Positions 11,406 through 23,105 of a stretch of DNA of 64,000 bases are shown here, in pieces (positions within the stretch are counted from its first letter, which is position 1; each line of letters opens with the position of its first letter). This DNA is from Numida meleagris (lineage: Eukaryota > Chordata > Aves > Galliformes > Numididae). The notes under the pieces are model-generated. The model saw nothing but the letters and a program-made list of their open reading frames with translations. It ran no database searches and was not told the origin of the DNA. The stretch covers positions 11,503,399 through 11,567,398 of the forward strand of contig NC_034409.1 of the NCBI RefSeq assembly GCF_002078875.1, in the 5' to 3' direction. The translations under genes and the position numbers were made by a program.

Positions 11406-13454
11406 ACTCTGTTTGGCCTTTTTTTTGTACTTATTGACTGTAAAAAGGTATGGAAAGCCCTGTGTTCTTAAAATATAACATTAGGCCTTGGGAGTATGAA
11501 AACATAGGTTAGATTGGATTACTACTACTTCTTTAAAATGGCATGGTACTCATGTGTTATTGATACTGTTGTGAACTGCTGGTTCCCTGCCACAGAGTAT
11601 ATGGGTACAGAACTAAGCAGTACAGTGAAAGGTGGCAAGTCCTCAGTTAAGCATAGGTTTGCTTTGAGTGAAATTGGAAAACTTCAGTACAACTTCTCTA
11701 GGAGGCTTTCTTCCTATGAAAGCTCTCTGTAAACGAATCACTCTAGATCACAATTTCAATGATTTCACTTCAAAACTGAAATTAAAGCTATACATATTCA
11801 TGTAAGGGTGCAACCAACGGTTGATGAAATTCCACAGATAAAACCATTCAAGAACAAGGGAATGAAAAAGACACATTAATAATGGGTAAAGTTATTTATA
11901 TAGAAATGTGACTATTGCAGAAATGAAACTACAAAGGTCTCATTCCTCATCACCCTTTTCCTTTGCTGTTTCCATGCTCTTTACATGCTGTCTACATACC
12001 TGTGCCTCCACTTGCCATTAGGACTTGTCATTAGAGTTCTGAGCAACTCATTGTCCAAAGTCTGTCAGAATCCAAATAGTGCTGGATAAATTAAGTATAG
12101 CCTTGTCCCTCTTGTCTGAGACCCTTTGTTCAGTATAGGCTCCTGGAGATCCCCATGGGATTGATTTCCACTGAAGGGTATTGAAAACTACTAATTTGTT
12201 CTAAAACAGTGCTGATGGGGTAGGTGATCCTTTTCTCTCTGCTTTCTACATAGACATTCAGGGTGTACTTCTTCAGTACTCAGATTGCAGGAGGAGGTTC
12301 AAATACCTACTTGACTGTGAAGAAGAGAATGAGTTAAGTAGGGGGAGAGGTTGAAAGACACTCCTATGTGTCTTGTTTGATGAGATTAGTTTGTCATAGA
12401 CTAGTGGAAAAAATCAAAGTGAATCAGAAAGTGAACAAATGAGATGGCACATTGGTCATTCACCTACATCTGGGAAGTTTTAGAGTCCTGTTGTAGTTCC
12501 AGTTGCACTCATGAATTTTCGTTCTAAAGAATACTGCAGACCTGACCTTCCCATTTTCACCTGTATCCTATGCAGATGGACATGGATCCAAGCCAAGGCC
12601 TGCTGCTTTTCTGGCTGGCCAGCAAGGTACACAGTTTGGAGCAAAACACCCACCCTGGAGTAGTGCTTGCATCTGAAGAGCTCTGATCTGGGCTTCTCTG
12701 TAATGCAGAATTTAAGGAATGCATGTAAAAGAAATGATTTCGTTCCCTCCAAATGAGGGAAGTTAGCTGCAATACTTGCGAAGGTAATACTCTGAGAACC
12801 TGCTGGATAAAAATGGGACAACTATTTATAACTTAAAAATGAGATGATGACCCCTGGACTTCCTTGAAAGTAGACCTGAGTATCTTGTTTGAGAGCAGGT
12901 GCTGGTATATGAAACCTGGGTAAAGAAGAGAATGCTGAAGATTTGCAGATGAATATTAAATTTGCACCTCTGTCCTCTCCATGTTTGTCCTAACTGAATT
13001 AGATATCTCCCTGTTCAACTTGTTCTGTCTTTCTGTAATCCACCTCAGCCTCTGAACATGCTAATGGAATTAGTTAAGGCAGATCTGATAGACTCGCAGA
13101 AGTCCATGATGCTCTCCATGATGAATAGGTGAACTCAGAGTGACCATCTTTGATTTAGATACACAACTTTTAGTTTTATAGACTTGAAAAAGATGGATCT
13201 TATGTTTCTGTGCTAAAAGGAAATGTAAGAGCACAGCCAACTTGTTTAAATGTCTCACAGTAAGTGAATGACCATTTCTGTATTTAGCAATATATTTAAT
13301 GATATTTTTACCCTTCTCAAGGTTTTGTGTGAGCCTTACACTACACTAGTTTAAAACAAATTAAATACTAACTTTTGCTTTTCTGGGACCTACTTGCCCA
13401 GAACTATCAACTGCTATATAATAGTAATGCTAGATCTCATAGCTCTGAATATAC

Positions 13455-13502
13455 GTTTGGGCTCTTTTTTCTCTCTTTTTCTTTTTTTCTTTTTTTTCCC
13501 CT
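13455..13502. repeat. Pyrimidine-rich tract
   Basis: Nearly continuous T and C ending in CCCC. Low-complexity sequence. Confidence 0.65.
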
Positions 13503-14856
13503 TGTTCTTTATAACTACCTGATCTGAATAGTCATTGTACATCTTACTCTAAGCAGCTTAACTAGATAATAGGGATAAGGAATTGGCTGAACAGTTTCTT
13601 TCTGATAGATGACCCCATGCAGTATAGCAAATAGTGACGAGTGGCTCTCTTGGAAGGGTTTGATCAATAAAATTCCCCTGGATTTATGATCCCATTGTCT
13701 TTATCTCCTTACAGGCTAGCAGTTGCTGTTCTTATAGGCTTGAATGGCATTTAATTTATGAGATGAAACTTTTTGCTTTGTCTAGTTAAGGCTGTCATTA
13801 TTATACACTGACACTTTTATGACACCAGATAGTATGGTATGAGTCCTCTTGTTGATGGTTAACTAGTTTGATGCTGAAGTTCTGACACTGTGAGGTCCAT
13901 GTATGGTTATTTTGTGGGAGCTGGAGGAGTTCAACATGTATTAGTACAAAGCACTGGAATGCAGCCAGGCTCCCTCTGTTACAGGTTGTACTCAGTAGGG
14001 ATGAATATAAGATCAACAGCAGATGGACTGGTAGACTGGCAAAGACAGGATTTTGGATGTCTGTATTGAAACTGCTGTCGTACAACACAATGTACAAAAG
14101 GCATCACTTGTTGAGAGCATTTCCCTGGGTTTACTCCTACTTAACTTCTGCTCACTAGCTAGCTGCTGCAGTTTAGGTTATAAACCTTGGTGCAAATCCC
14201 TCCAGTTTTCAGTCATAATAAATATTTTATCATCACAGCTCAGCTCTGCCTTTTCAGTAGTTTACTAACTCTCATGGGTCTCTTTCCTAAAATGGCATAT
14301 ATTTAACTTAAAATTAATCTGCTGAGACATGCTAGTGTCCAGATTATCTCCATAAATCTAGAATATATATTTTTTCCTAGAAATATTTTGAATTTCTATA
14401 GCCTTTGCATGGGCAATACTGAAGATCAGGTAAATCCATTTCCTAAATTTGAAATAAACTTTTTCTGTTTGTTTTGTTGTTTTAAAAAAAAAAAGATTTC
14501 AACACAGAAGAGCCTTTAGAAGTACAGTGATAGCTGAGACAGCATCCATACTATCAATAGCTAGGAATAAAAAAGGCGAGGAATGGCCTATGGGTTTATC
14601 TAATAGGCATAAGAACTGCATATATGAGAAACTGAGTGATCTGGATGTTGGGTTTTACTTATAGGAAGGAGCAGCTTCAGTCAAAGTGTAATGTTCAAGA
14701 AGCGTGCTTATTGCTCACCAAGTTACAGCTTGCTTTGCATCTCTGCAAGCACTTTCCTCAGTAAAAATATACCAAAATTAATAGGAAAGTGTAATCATTG
14801 GGATTAGTCAGGTAGGAAACACAAAAACAAGATAATCAGTCTTATTTACATACAGG

Positions 14857-14886
14857 ACCTATTTGACATCTACCTATTTGACATCA
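14857..14886. repeat. 15-bp tandem duplication
   Basis: ACCTATTTGACATCT is followed directly by ACCTATTTGACATCA, one mismatch in 15. A small recent duplication. Confidence 0.85.
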
Positions 14887-16251
14887 TATTTTGTCTGCAA
14901 TATTGCAACTCTTACGTTAATCTGCTTGAGTTCATTCTTTTGATCCGGGGATTGTGGCGCACAGCACCATTTATCTAGGGAGACAAGTCTCATACTATGA
15001 GAAGTTCTTCATGGCAGAAATTTTTTATTAATGAGAACAACAAAGCCTTTGCTGATTTGTCACTTGTTGATGTCTTGATTCTTTAAAGTATTCCACCCCT
15101 CTTTTAGACCCTATTTTCTCTCCAAACAATGACCTTCAGTAGGACTCATTAATAAGAAGCAGGGCTTTTACAACAAGGACAACTTACAGAAATACTGGCA
15201 TGACATTTTTACGTGGGGTTATTCAGCCAAAGAGGGCACATGACCTTCGGGTGACTCATGTTGTCCAAGAAGGAGCTTGGAGGATCTGTGGAAAACACAA
15301 TTGTACTCACGCTGTGGGACCTTTGGCTACTTTCAGATCTGAAAGGCTGAAGTTGTACCTCAGTTTGCCTGCATCACCTGCTTCATCAAGTTTCTGTGAC
15401 TCTTATTTCTCCCTGTTTAGCTTTGTCTCTACATTTTGCTTTATCTGTATATATTTGTTCCACACTATTTGTATCATGTTGTGTCTGCACTGTCTTAAAT
15501 TTCCTTTGTTCCTCTAAACTAATGTTCCCTATATAATCCGCAGCACAAATAATCGTAAAGAACTTTTCTTCAGGTCTAGCAAGGGACTCTAAAACATTAA
15601 GTAGTATATCCTGAACACCTTATTACAGTGCGATCACTTTCCTTCTTGAACTTTATTTGCTCTATGTTTTTCACTCTATCACCAAATGTTAGCATTCCCT
15701 ATGGAGTATACATCTTGAAAGCACTTATTTACCTTTTGGTACACTGGAACATTCTCATAAGATAGTATGAGTCCAAACATTTATTTTTTTTGTTTGTTTC
15801 AGATATCGTAATTGTTTCTTAATTAAAGCTCCATCTCTATGAAGCAAGTATGTACTGAGAAAGCTTCAGGTGGAATATAAAAGAGGCAAGATGTTAGTCC
15901 ACATGATGGTGGGGAAAAAATGATAATGTGACAATGAAGTGCATCAACAGTGGGAAGTAAAAGATAAAATCCCAAACCTTTCTTAAGCCAAGCATACAGT
16001 TCTTAGTGTACCAGATGGTGTGGCGGTGAGGTTTGTGTTCATGCAAACCATGTGGTATGAAGCTCATTATCATTGTTCGCAGGAAATATATCATAGTCCT
16101 GAAAACATTCACTGGTAAGCATTCTACTCCTCCAGGTTTTCATAGCACTTGCACAATAATGATCAGTTACTTTTGACAAGGTTAATGTTATACCACATTT
16201 AGGGTATATATTTTACTGATGAAGAGCCAGCATTTTTCAATAATATAATGT

Positions 16252-16275
16252 GATTAAAAAATTGATTAAAAAATT
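16252..16275. repeat. 12-bp tandem duplication
   Basis: GATTAAAAAATT occurs twice in direct succession in AT-rich sequence. Confidence 0.75.
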
Positions 16276-17283
16276 CTGACAACTTTAGGAACACAGCATC
16301 TAAATTGTAGTCCCTTTTCTTCATAAACAATGCAACTTTTCAAATAACACTGTCAAAATACTATGATATTTGTTTCCAGTACAGTGCTATAACACACATA
16401 CTGCTAAAAATTACTGTGGTATGTTTTGTATCACGAGAAGAAGTTATATCAAAAAAACCAGAATATTTTTTCTGTTTTTAACCTTCATGTTAATATCAAA
16501 GAAGCACTTAAACGCTTCAGGTCATGCTTACTGTTAAGGCTATGCTATTTTTTCTTTTTTTAAGGTTTGTGGCTGAAGATGCAGAAGTTTCTCATTCCTT
16601 TTTTATTTTTTACAAGTACTTCAAGTTATATCAGTTCACTGTTTCGATGGAACTGGCAAAGTTTCAGTTTCATCTTTGCCATGTTAGCTTGATTTGCTGA
16701 CAATAAAAGACTGAGTACAATTTCTCTGTGAACATCTAGGTTTCTGTGTAGTGGAGGGATTTGAAGTTTATAGCATGGATATGCTTTCTTACTGCGCTTC
16801 TAAAAATCCACCCACATTTGGCAAAGTTGTAAACATTTGAAAAATGGCATTTCACACGTTCTTGGTAAAGTCTTGTTAGATATTTTTTAGCTGGTACATT
16901 TCCAAAAGATTACATACATATTGGATGTTCGCCTCCCTCAGGCGGATCGAACTTTCTTTGAAATTGCTGCTCAGAGTTGGGCAGGTCAAACCAGTCCAAC
17001 CAGGAGAACAGAAATCAATGAATTTCCCTTTCTTGTCTATCAGTGAGCATCCTGCTGAGATCAGTTAGCATGTCAGTATGGATCAAACATTAAAAATTAA
17101 ACCTCAGAAGGGATACAAATTGGGCACATGAATGAAAATGTTTTGTGGTTAAGGAGTGGCGAGACTGAGATATTGTCTGCTTGTGCTTGTGTGGATGGCC
17201 AGCCATGCACAGGAGCAGGACTGAGTTTAGATGAGTATCATAGCAAGGAGATCTAGCTGGGAAAAAAGGACCAAAACCAAACA

Positions 17284-17356
17284 GCAACAACAACAATAAC
17301 AACAACAACAAAAGACACACCAAAAACAATCAGAAAAAAAAAAACACAAAAAAAAT
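17284..17356. repeat. (AAC)n and A-rich tract
   Basis: About nine AAC-like units with an AAT interruption, then spaced A-runs up to about 13 long. Low-complexity sequence just upstream of LTR A. Confidence 0.8.
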
Positions 17357-17872
17357 CAGAACAGAAATATTGCAGATCTACTTTAGGTACAGTTCTGTTT
17401 AGACTTTGTTGCTCAGTGTTTTCAATGCCTATCAGTATGTCCTGTACAACAAAAAATATTTCCACATGATTTTAGCATTCCTTTACTAGGCAACCAAGAA
17501 GGACAGGTAGTCATCTTTTTCTTTAGCTCAAAATATATGGGTTGTTCTTGTGATATTCCACTCCCCCCCTCAATAAATCACTTTGTTCTCTCCTATATGA
17601 AAACATTTTTTTTTCCGTAATCTAGAAGGACCTTGATAGACTTTGCTGAGCTTATGACATTTTCTCTCTTTTGATCTAACCCAGAAAGGAGATAACTTAG
17701 CCTTTTTTCCTCTTCTTCCAAATATTCTTTGCATAAAAAGAAAACAGAACAAATGGGAAAAGTAAATGGTTTGTCAGCAGAACCTGAACCTGCTGAAATA
17801 ACTGCCGGCTGACCTGCTACATTGAAGCTGATGGACACAGCTCAGCATATTGTTTGAAGTCAAAACAATAGT

Positions 17873-18193
17873 TGTCATGGTTTTATGATTTTTGTTATCG
17901 GTATTCCACATCATAACATCATGTGGTGCACTGGGAGTTAAAGAGTTAATGCTCCAGTTCCATGGGTTGTCAGTATGTCCAGGTACCTGTTTCTCAGAAG
18001 AGAAGAACTACAAATCCCAGAAGGCTTCACAGTTCCATTTCCATTTTCCGTTTGGAGGGAAAGATAAAACTGCTTTTTTTTCTTTTTTTTGGACAGGAGT
18101 TCAAAGTCTGAAGCAAGAATGTCTAGTTTTTGACACATTATCTTCTGAATGTAAGTCGAACAATACCTTTTTGGAAGGCGTAACAACCAAAGT
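17873..18193 (+). mobile_element. LTR A: ERVL-like LTR, probably partial
   Basis: It begins TGTCATGGTTTTATGA, the same start as LTR C read on its own strand, and the two share the blocks TATTCCACATCATAAC, TCTCAGAAGAGAAG and GGAGGGAAA-GATAAAA in the same order. LTR A has about 70 extra bases (17930-17990) that LTR C lacks, so they are related but distinct subfamilies. A CTACA-TCCC-AGAA motif lies at 18007-18022. The 3' limit is uncertain: the sequence does not end in the expected CA. ATAGT occurs both just before the start (17868-17872) and at 18194-18198, which would give a 321-bp element with a 5-bp duplication, but such a match could be chance. No viral coding sequence adjoins it. Confidence 0.7.
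18007..18022 (+). promoter_or_regulatory. ZNF143/THAP11-like site in LTR A
   Basis: ACTACAAATCCCAGAA closely matches the known ZNF143 (SBS) motif, whose core is ACTACAATTCCCAG. It sits at the same place in the LTR as the site in LTR B. Confidence 0.5.
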
Positions 18194-18464
18194 ATAGTGA
18201 TGCCCGATTTCTTCACTATGCATTGACTTTGCTATTGGCAGAAAATTCCTAAAGAAAGATAAGATGACATTGAAACGCTCTAGCAAAAATGTTTTTTGTT
18301 TTTCCTACCTTTTCTAATATCATTCCTTTGTTTGTTTCAAAGTAAAGGAGAAAGACAGAGGCATAAATTGCTGAACTTGGGTACAGATTTTGATTTATTT
18401 TACTGGATTTACTTGGATAGAGCAAGGATAAAGGCTTAAAACTATATAGCTTTCTATAGTTGCT

Positions 18465-18500
18465 TATTATTTTTCTGATGATAGAATCAGAAAAATAATA
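18465..18500. repeat. Perfect 15-bp hairpin at a CR1 end
   Basis: TATTATTTTTCTGAT at 18465-18479 is exactly complementary to 18486-18500, with a 6-base loop. The right arm overlaps the terminal repeat of the minus-strand CR1 tail that follows. Confidence 0.85.
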
Positions 18501-18608
18501 GATAGTTGGAAAGGACCTCCAAAATCATCTAGCCCAACAGTTCACCTACCATTGATATTTCCCCACGAAACCATGTCCCTTAGTACAACATCTAAACATT
18601 TCTTGAAT
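18480..18608 (-). mobile_element. Old CR1 3' tail
   Basis: Read on the minus strand this ends in a CR1-like terminus. On the plus strand it runs ATAGAATCA, then TAGTTGGAAAGGACCTCC, ATCATCTAGCCCAAC, and the segment ACATCTAAACATTTCTTGAA. That is the standard order of a CR1 3' end. It is diverged and only about 130 bases long. Confidence 0.85.
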
Positions 18609-19452
18609 GCAATTACAATGTGTTTATTTTTCTTAAGAAAAGTGATTACTTACACCTATACAACTGAATTTTTCAGAGAGGAATGAACTGCAAAACCAGA
18701 AAATGCCCTACGGAAGAGAGACTCAGGCTAGAATGACCAGGCTTTTCCTTGTTCACTTCTGGGAGCACAGGATGGAAATTCGACTTCATGCTTTGAAAGA
18801 GGTAGTTTAGGCCCAATCCAAATTTCACTAAATTGAGTGGAAAGCATCACTGTACTTTTAATAGTAAAAGAGTTGGGCCCTTTATTAGTCACTTTAATAT
18901 AGTACTGTCTCAAGTGGTTGCATTCTACTGCATTTTATGTTTGAATGTGAGTGCCTTGCTGCAAATGATCCGGTTATTGTCATTCAGCAGCAGCAGGCAA
19001 TTTCTTGAACAGATTACTATTCTGAGGAATGGTGTGGAGGGAGGGAGGAAAGTTTATTACCCACTTGAATTTTTTTTCAAGAATGAAGAGCTAGAAACAC
19101 AGAAGTCCAAAGAGGACCTGCATTTCTTATTTCTAATGCATACTACTGTGTTCCAGAAAAGATGAGAGTGGGAAATATATGTGGGTTTTGAAAACATGTC
19201 ATGGAATCACTATTTCACTGGCGCTTGATGGAGCTGAGCTGCTTCAGCAGGTCAAAAGAAGGTAGTTAGGAAACTTTCATGTTGAACATGGTGTGGAGGA
19301 GGTGGATGACAACTTTTCTGTTCTCCTAGTAGGTAAATGTGGTGTCATATCTTTGATTTTACTTCAAATAATGCATCTAAATGCCTTAGCACAAAAACAG
19401 TAGCTCCAAAACCGGAGACAAGATAGTGGTGCTAGTGCTGAGCTGTGACAGG

Positions 19453-19625
19453 CTGTCATGGTCTAAGTTCTGGATTTAGTTAGTTTTGATTGCAAAATCT
19501 TATACCACAGCTAATAAGTTGTCTGTAAACTATTGTTTTCCTTTTTGTTCTGTCCCTCCCCTCCCTTCAGACCCTGACCCCTTCCAGCAGAAGAGAAAGA
19601 GAACGTTGGTCGAGTATGCCATCCT
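19453..19625 (+). mobile_element. Possible old LTR fragment
   Basis: Starts TGTCATGGTCTAAGTTCTGG, which resembles the start of a common class of bird LTRs, and later has a pyrimidine-rich segment followed by CCCCTTCCAGCAGAAGA. No terminal CA end or target duplication found. Weak resemblance only. Confidence 0.25.
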
Positions 19626-22220
19626 AGCTTTCCTCATGGTAGAGGACAGCAGTTAGAACAAACATGGAGTAGATCCCTGCAGGATCTAGACCTTCCTAGG
19701 TTGCTTCTGTCTTTGAACTCCAGAAGCTGGTGCGTGTAGAGACATATTAATTGTATCTGGGCATTACATATTACAGCTTTTTTTTTGTCAACTTGATGAT
19801 TAGTATATTTTTGTGCTAATTTTGTCCTCTTTAAAGGTTGGATTCTGTATTTCTTTAATGAAATCAATCAACAAAACCACTGAAAAAGATGGATAAATCA
19901 TATCTAAATGTTACTCTGACAATTTCATTGTCATGTATTCAGAATAAGAACTGTTAAGTTGTAATTGGTTTTGTTTGCTGAAGATTAGGGAAGCTATTCT
20001 ATTTGTTGGAGAATACAATTGTGGTATGCCCATGCCCTTGGAAATTGTCTCAGCAGTGGCCATTTTGCTCATCTAGAAGTTCTGTGAGGACTTCCAGTCT
20101 TGGTTTGTTTTTAAACTGTAACACTTAAGTGAATTTATCATCAAACCCAAACTGCTGGAATTGGATCTCATAGGGGGAAACCTTTTTCTCCCTTCCCCAG
20201 TCTCTACTGGGTCACGTGATAGCTTGCTTACTTCAGTGCTATTTTATGTTGACAAATGCAACTGCATACGTGAAACTGAAGAAAAACTTGCCTTCCTCTT
20301 ATGATTTTTCCCAGTGTGTGTGACTTACTAGCTGGGGTTTTTGTTTGTTTGCTTTTTACTGTGACCATTCCTGGATCTATTGCTACTGTTCTGATTTTAG
20401 CCAGATTTAATGCTGTTGAAGCTCAGGCATCTCTGTCCAAGATCTCTGCAGCACATGAATATCTTGTTTGATTCCACAAAGAGCTTAGTGGTTAAGCATA
20501 GAAGGATAAGATACACAGGCTGCAAAATTGCGAATTTAGTGTCACTCCAAACCAGCAGAGGATCTGCCAGGGTGTTGGGCATGAGAGGAGACAGCTGCTG
20601 CCTTTTTTTGTGCTGAGCATTTAGTGATGCATCTATTGGGAGGATGAAAGAAAGCACTTCCTGGCCCCATCACCACATTTTGTTTCCCCAGTTTTCTTAG
20701 TAGTTTGCACGGGCTTGAATAGTTACATATATATATTTATGAATTAGTCACTTGAGGGTTGTTTAACTCCCAAGTTTTAATTGAGAGATGTGTAATTTCT
20801 GATTTCATTTGCACTCTCTAATTATGTGCATTAGTTATAAACACTGCAAGTTTCTTTACGGTGCAATGCCAATGAACCTCCTTATCACCAGCAGCTAGCC
20901 TAATGTTTCATTTCAGATCAGTTTATTATTTCAAGCCAAAATATATGTTACGTTAACTTCCAGATAATCACAAACCAGAGACTGAATTTACACCTTTGTT
21001 TCACTAACATGGGTCTGTATCTGGTGTTTCTAGAGCAAAGATTGGCATTTGCATGCAGGATCTTCTCTGCTGTGTCTAGTGTAAGTGTAAGAGGGAATAG
21101 AATAGTTTAGAGCTGATCTTTCCATTCACTGCAAGATATGAAAACTCACCATAGGAAGCAACATTAAATTAGTACAATTGCATATCACCCAAATCACAGC
21201 AAACAATGTTATTAATAGGAGTACGTTTGGTAATTGTTATAGACATCAAGTAATTATAAAAAAAATATGTGAATATATGCACACAATACACCCTTCTTTA
21301 TTCTTACTTTTTATTTTCCTTTTTTTTTTTTTCATCTGAAATGTACTAATGACCAGGTTATCAGTAAAAGCAGAAGGCTTCTGAGAAAGACTTCTCCTAT
21401 GGTACGTTTTCATTCCAATGCCTGAAGACTTGTTTTATTCCAGCCCCAAGTGGAGTTGAGGGAACACTGATTTTTTGTTTGTTTGCTTGTTTGTTTTTCA
21501 CAGTAACTGAACCAATGTACATTAGAGCACCTTTGTACTTCTGTAACAAAACAAGGTGCCTAAGAGACCAGGTGGAGATAACCACACTATCTTTCATCAT
21601 TTTGTTAGCTTCATCTGTCCAGATTGGCATGCTTTGTGGTAACATACGCCAAATGTTCAAGATTACTTGTTTGGCTCAGCAGCAATGCTGCATAGATTTA
21701 GAACAGTTTGGTCAGTCACCTTTAGTGCACCTCCTTTGATTGTCTTTTCTGACCCAGTTCTGTGTCTTGCTTAATGGCTTTCTTTTACATTACATGCAGC
21801 CAAAAAAACCCTCATTTTTCTTTCAATTAAAAATAACCCTTTTCCACCACTGAAATATTTCACTTCCAACTCTATTCCTTGCAACATAAAATTTTTCACT
21901 CTTTTAAATGTTATTTTCCTCAGAGACTAGATTTCAAAACAACAAAGGAAAGTTTTTCTTTCTATAATATTGTTTCATTTACAGTAGTCTGAAGTAAAAA
22001 AAGAGGCATAAACAGATTAAATTAGTCAGCATATTTAAAGTTGTGAACATATACTATGTAAAGATATGAATCATTTTTGAGTTGGTATCCAAAAGCTCCA
22101 TGTAGAGTGAGCAATTAGAATTCTTCCTTGAAAAAAAGAAAAGTACTTAAAATCTTTTTCTGGTAAAAATATGATCAGAAGATCTATCCTTAAGGAAAAT
22201 GGCAAATTCTGTAATTTTAT

Positions 22221-22238
22221 AGTATATATATATATATT
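22221..22238. repeat. (TA)n microsatellite
   Basis: About eight TA units. Confidence 0.8.
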
Positions 22239-22575
22239 CATCCTTAATTGCTCAAAAATATTAATTCTTTTTAGCTCATTTAAATTTTGATGGTGGTTTT
22301 CATTTAAAAAAAATATTTGTGTACATGAAAATGTACAGGTGCTCTCTAATGCAGATTACAGGTCTGATACTTGTTACAAAGTCTAGTACAGCTCATGACT
22401 GTAAAGTCACCTGTATTAGATTTGTAGACATTCCTGTAATCATTTCCCATTATTACATTAGTACTAATTTTTTTTCTTCCCATATTAAATACTTACTTGC
22501 CTTTAGGCTTCTACATGAGTGAGTGATAAATAGCACATTCTTAAATCCCATTGAATACTGAGAATAAATCACATA

Positions 22576-22655
22576 ATAGAATCATAGAATGGTTTGAGTT
22601 TGAAGGGACCTTTAAGATCATCTAGTTTCAACCCCCCCTGCTATATGGCGGAATA
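22576..22655 (-). mobile_element. CR1 3' tail fragment
   Basis: On the plus strand it begins ATAGAATCATAGAATGG, then AAGGGACC and AAGATCATCTAG-TTCAACCCCCC, the reverse complement of a CR1 3' end. Only the last 80 bases of CR1 remain. Confidence 0.93.
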
Positions 22656-22937
22656 CCTTAAATCTTTCCAGAATTAGGGCCAAAACCAATAATTTTTCAA
22701 ATAGATTGGTAGCATGCAAACTTGACTTGACATGAATGACATTTCCATTGTTTATACTACCAACAACCATCTCTTTGGGTGCTGATGGTGGGGAGATTTG
22801 AATAAGAGGAAACTACAAGGAAAATCTAAGGATTTTGGATATATCTACTTTACATTTCTTGGATTTTCTGTCTGTCCTTCCTTCAAATCTAATTTATTAC
22901 TTTTGCTTAGTGCACCTTGGTGAATAGGTTGTAGAGG

Positions 22938-23105
22938 TGATGAGAGAAGTTGTGGATGCCCCATCCTTGGAGGTATTCAAGGCCAGGTTGAAAGAGGGAT
23001 TGGGCAGCTTGATCTGGTGGGTGGCAACCCTGCCCATGGCAGGGGGGTTGGAAATGGATGGGATTTAAGGTCCCTTGTAACCCAAGCTGTTCTATGATTC
23101 TGTGA
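22938..23105 (+). mobile_element. CR1 3' tail fragment
   Basis: Contains GTGGATGCCCCATCCTTGG, then a segment corresponding to the end of ORF2 and the 3' UTR (AAGGTCCCTTGTAACCCAA), closing with TTCTATGATTCTGTGA. It lies head to head with the minus-strand tail at 22576-22655. Confidence 0.95.

Larger units (their letters stand above)
7277..17872. other. 10.6 kb AT-rich sequence without a recognised gene
   Basis: No coding exon, RNA gene or transposable element recognised with confidence. Contents: AT and GT/AT microsatellites (8329-8381, 8787-8816), a T/G-rich tract (10741-10790), a perfect hairpin (11377-11405), a pyrimidine tract (13455-13502), small tandem duplications (14857-14886, 16252-16275) and an AAC plus A-rich tract (17284-17356). 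Longer frames such as 12480-12821 (minus) and 15200-15517 (plus) have no recognisable product. Confidence 0.55.
18609..22575. other. AT-rich sequence without a recognised gene
   Basis: No gene recognised. It holds a doubtful LTR-like fragment (19453-19625), a T-run at 21319-21332 and a TA microsatellite (22221-22238). Confidence 0.55.

Noticed and set aside
12480..12821. 113-codon minus-strand frame
   Set aside because: No domain, family resemblance or supporting splice sites; overlapping frames are similarly open, as expected by chance.
15200..15517. 105-codon plus-strand frame with ATG
   Set aside because: Its second half is a T-rich stretch giving a Phe/Leu/Ser/Cys-rich tail; no family resemblance, no poly(A) signal or partner exon identified.
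17892..18197. 101-codon plus-strand frame
   Set aside because: It lies within LTR A, which is a non-coding regulatory repeat.
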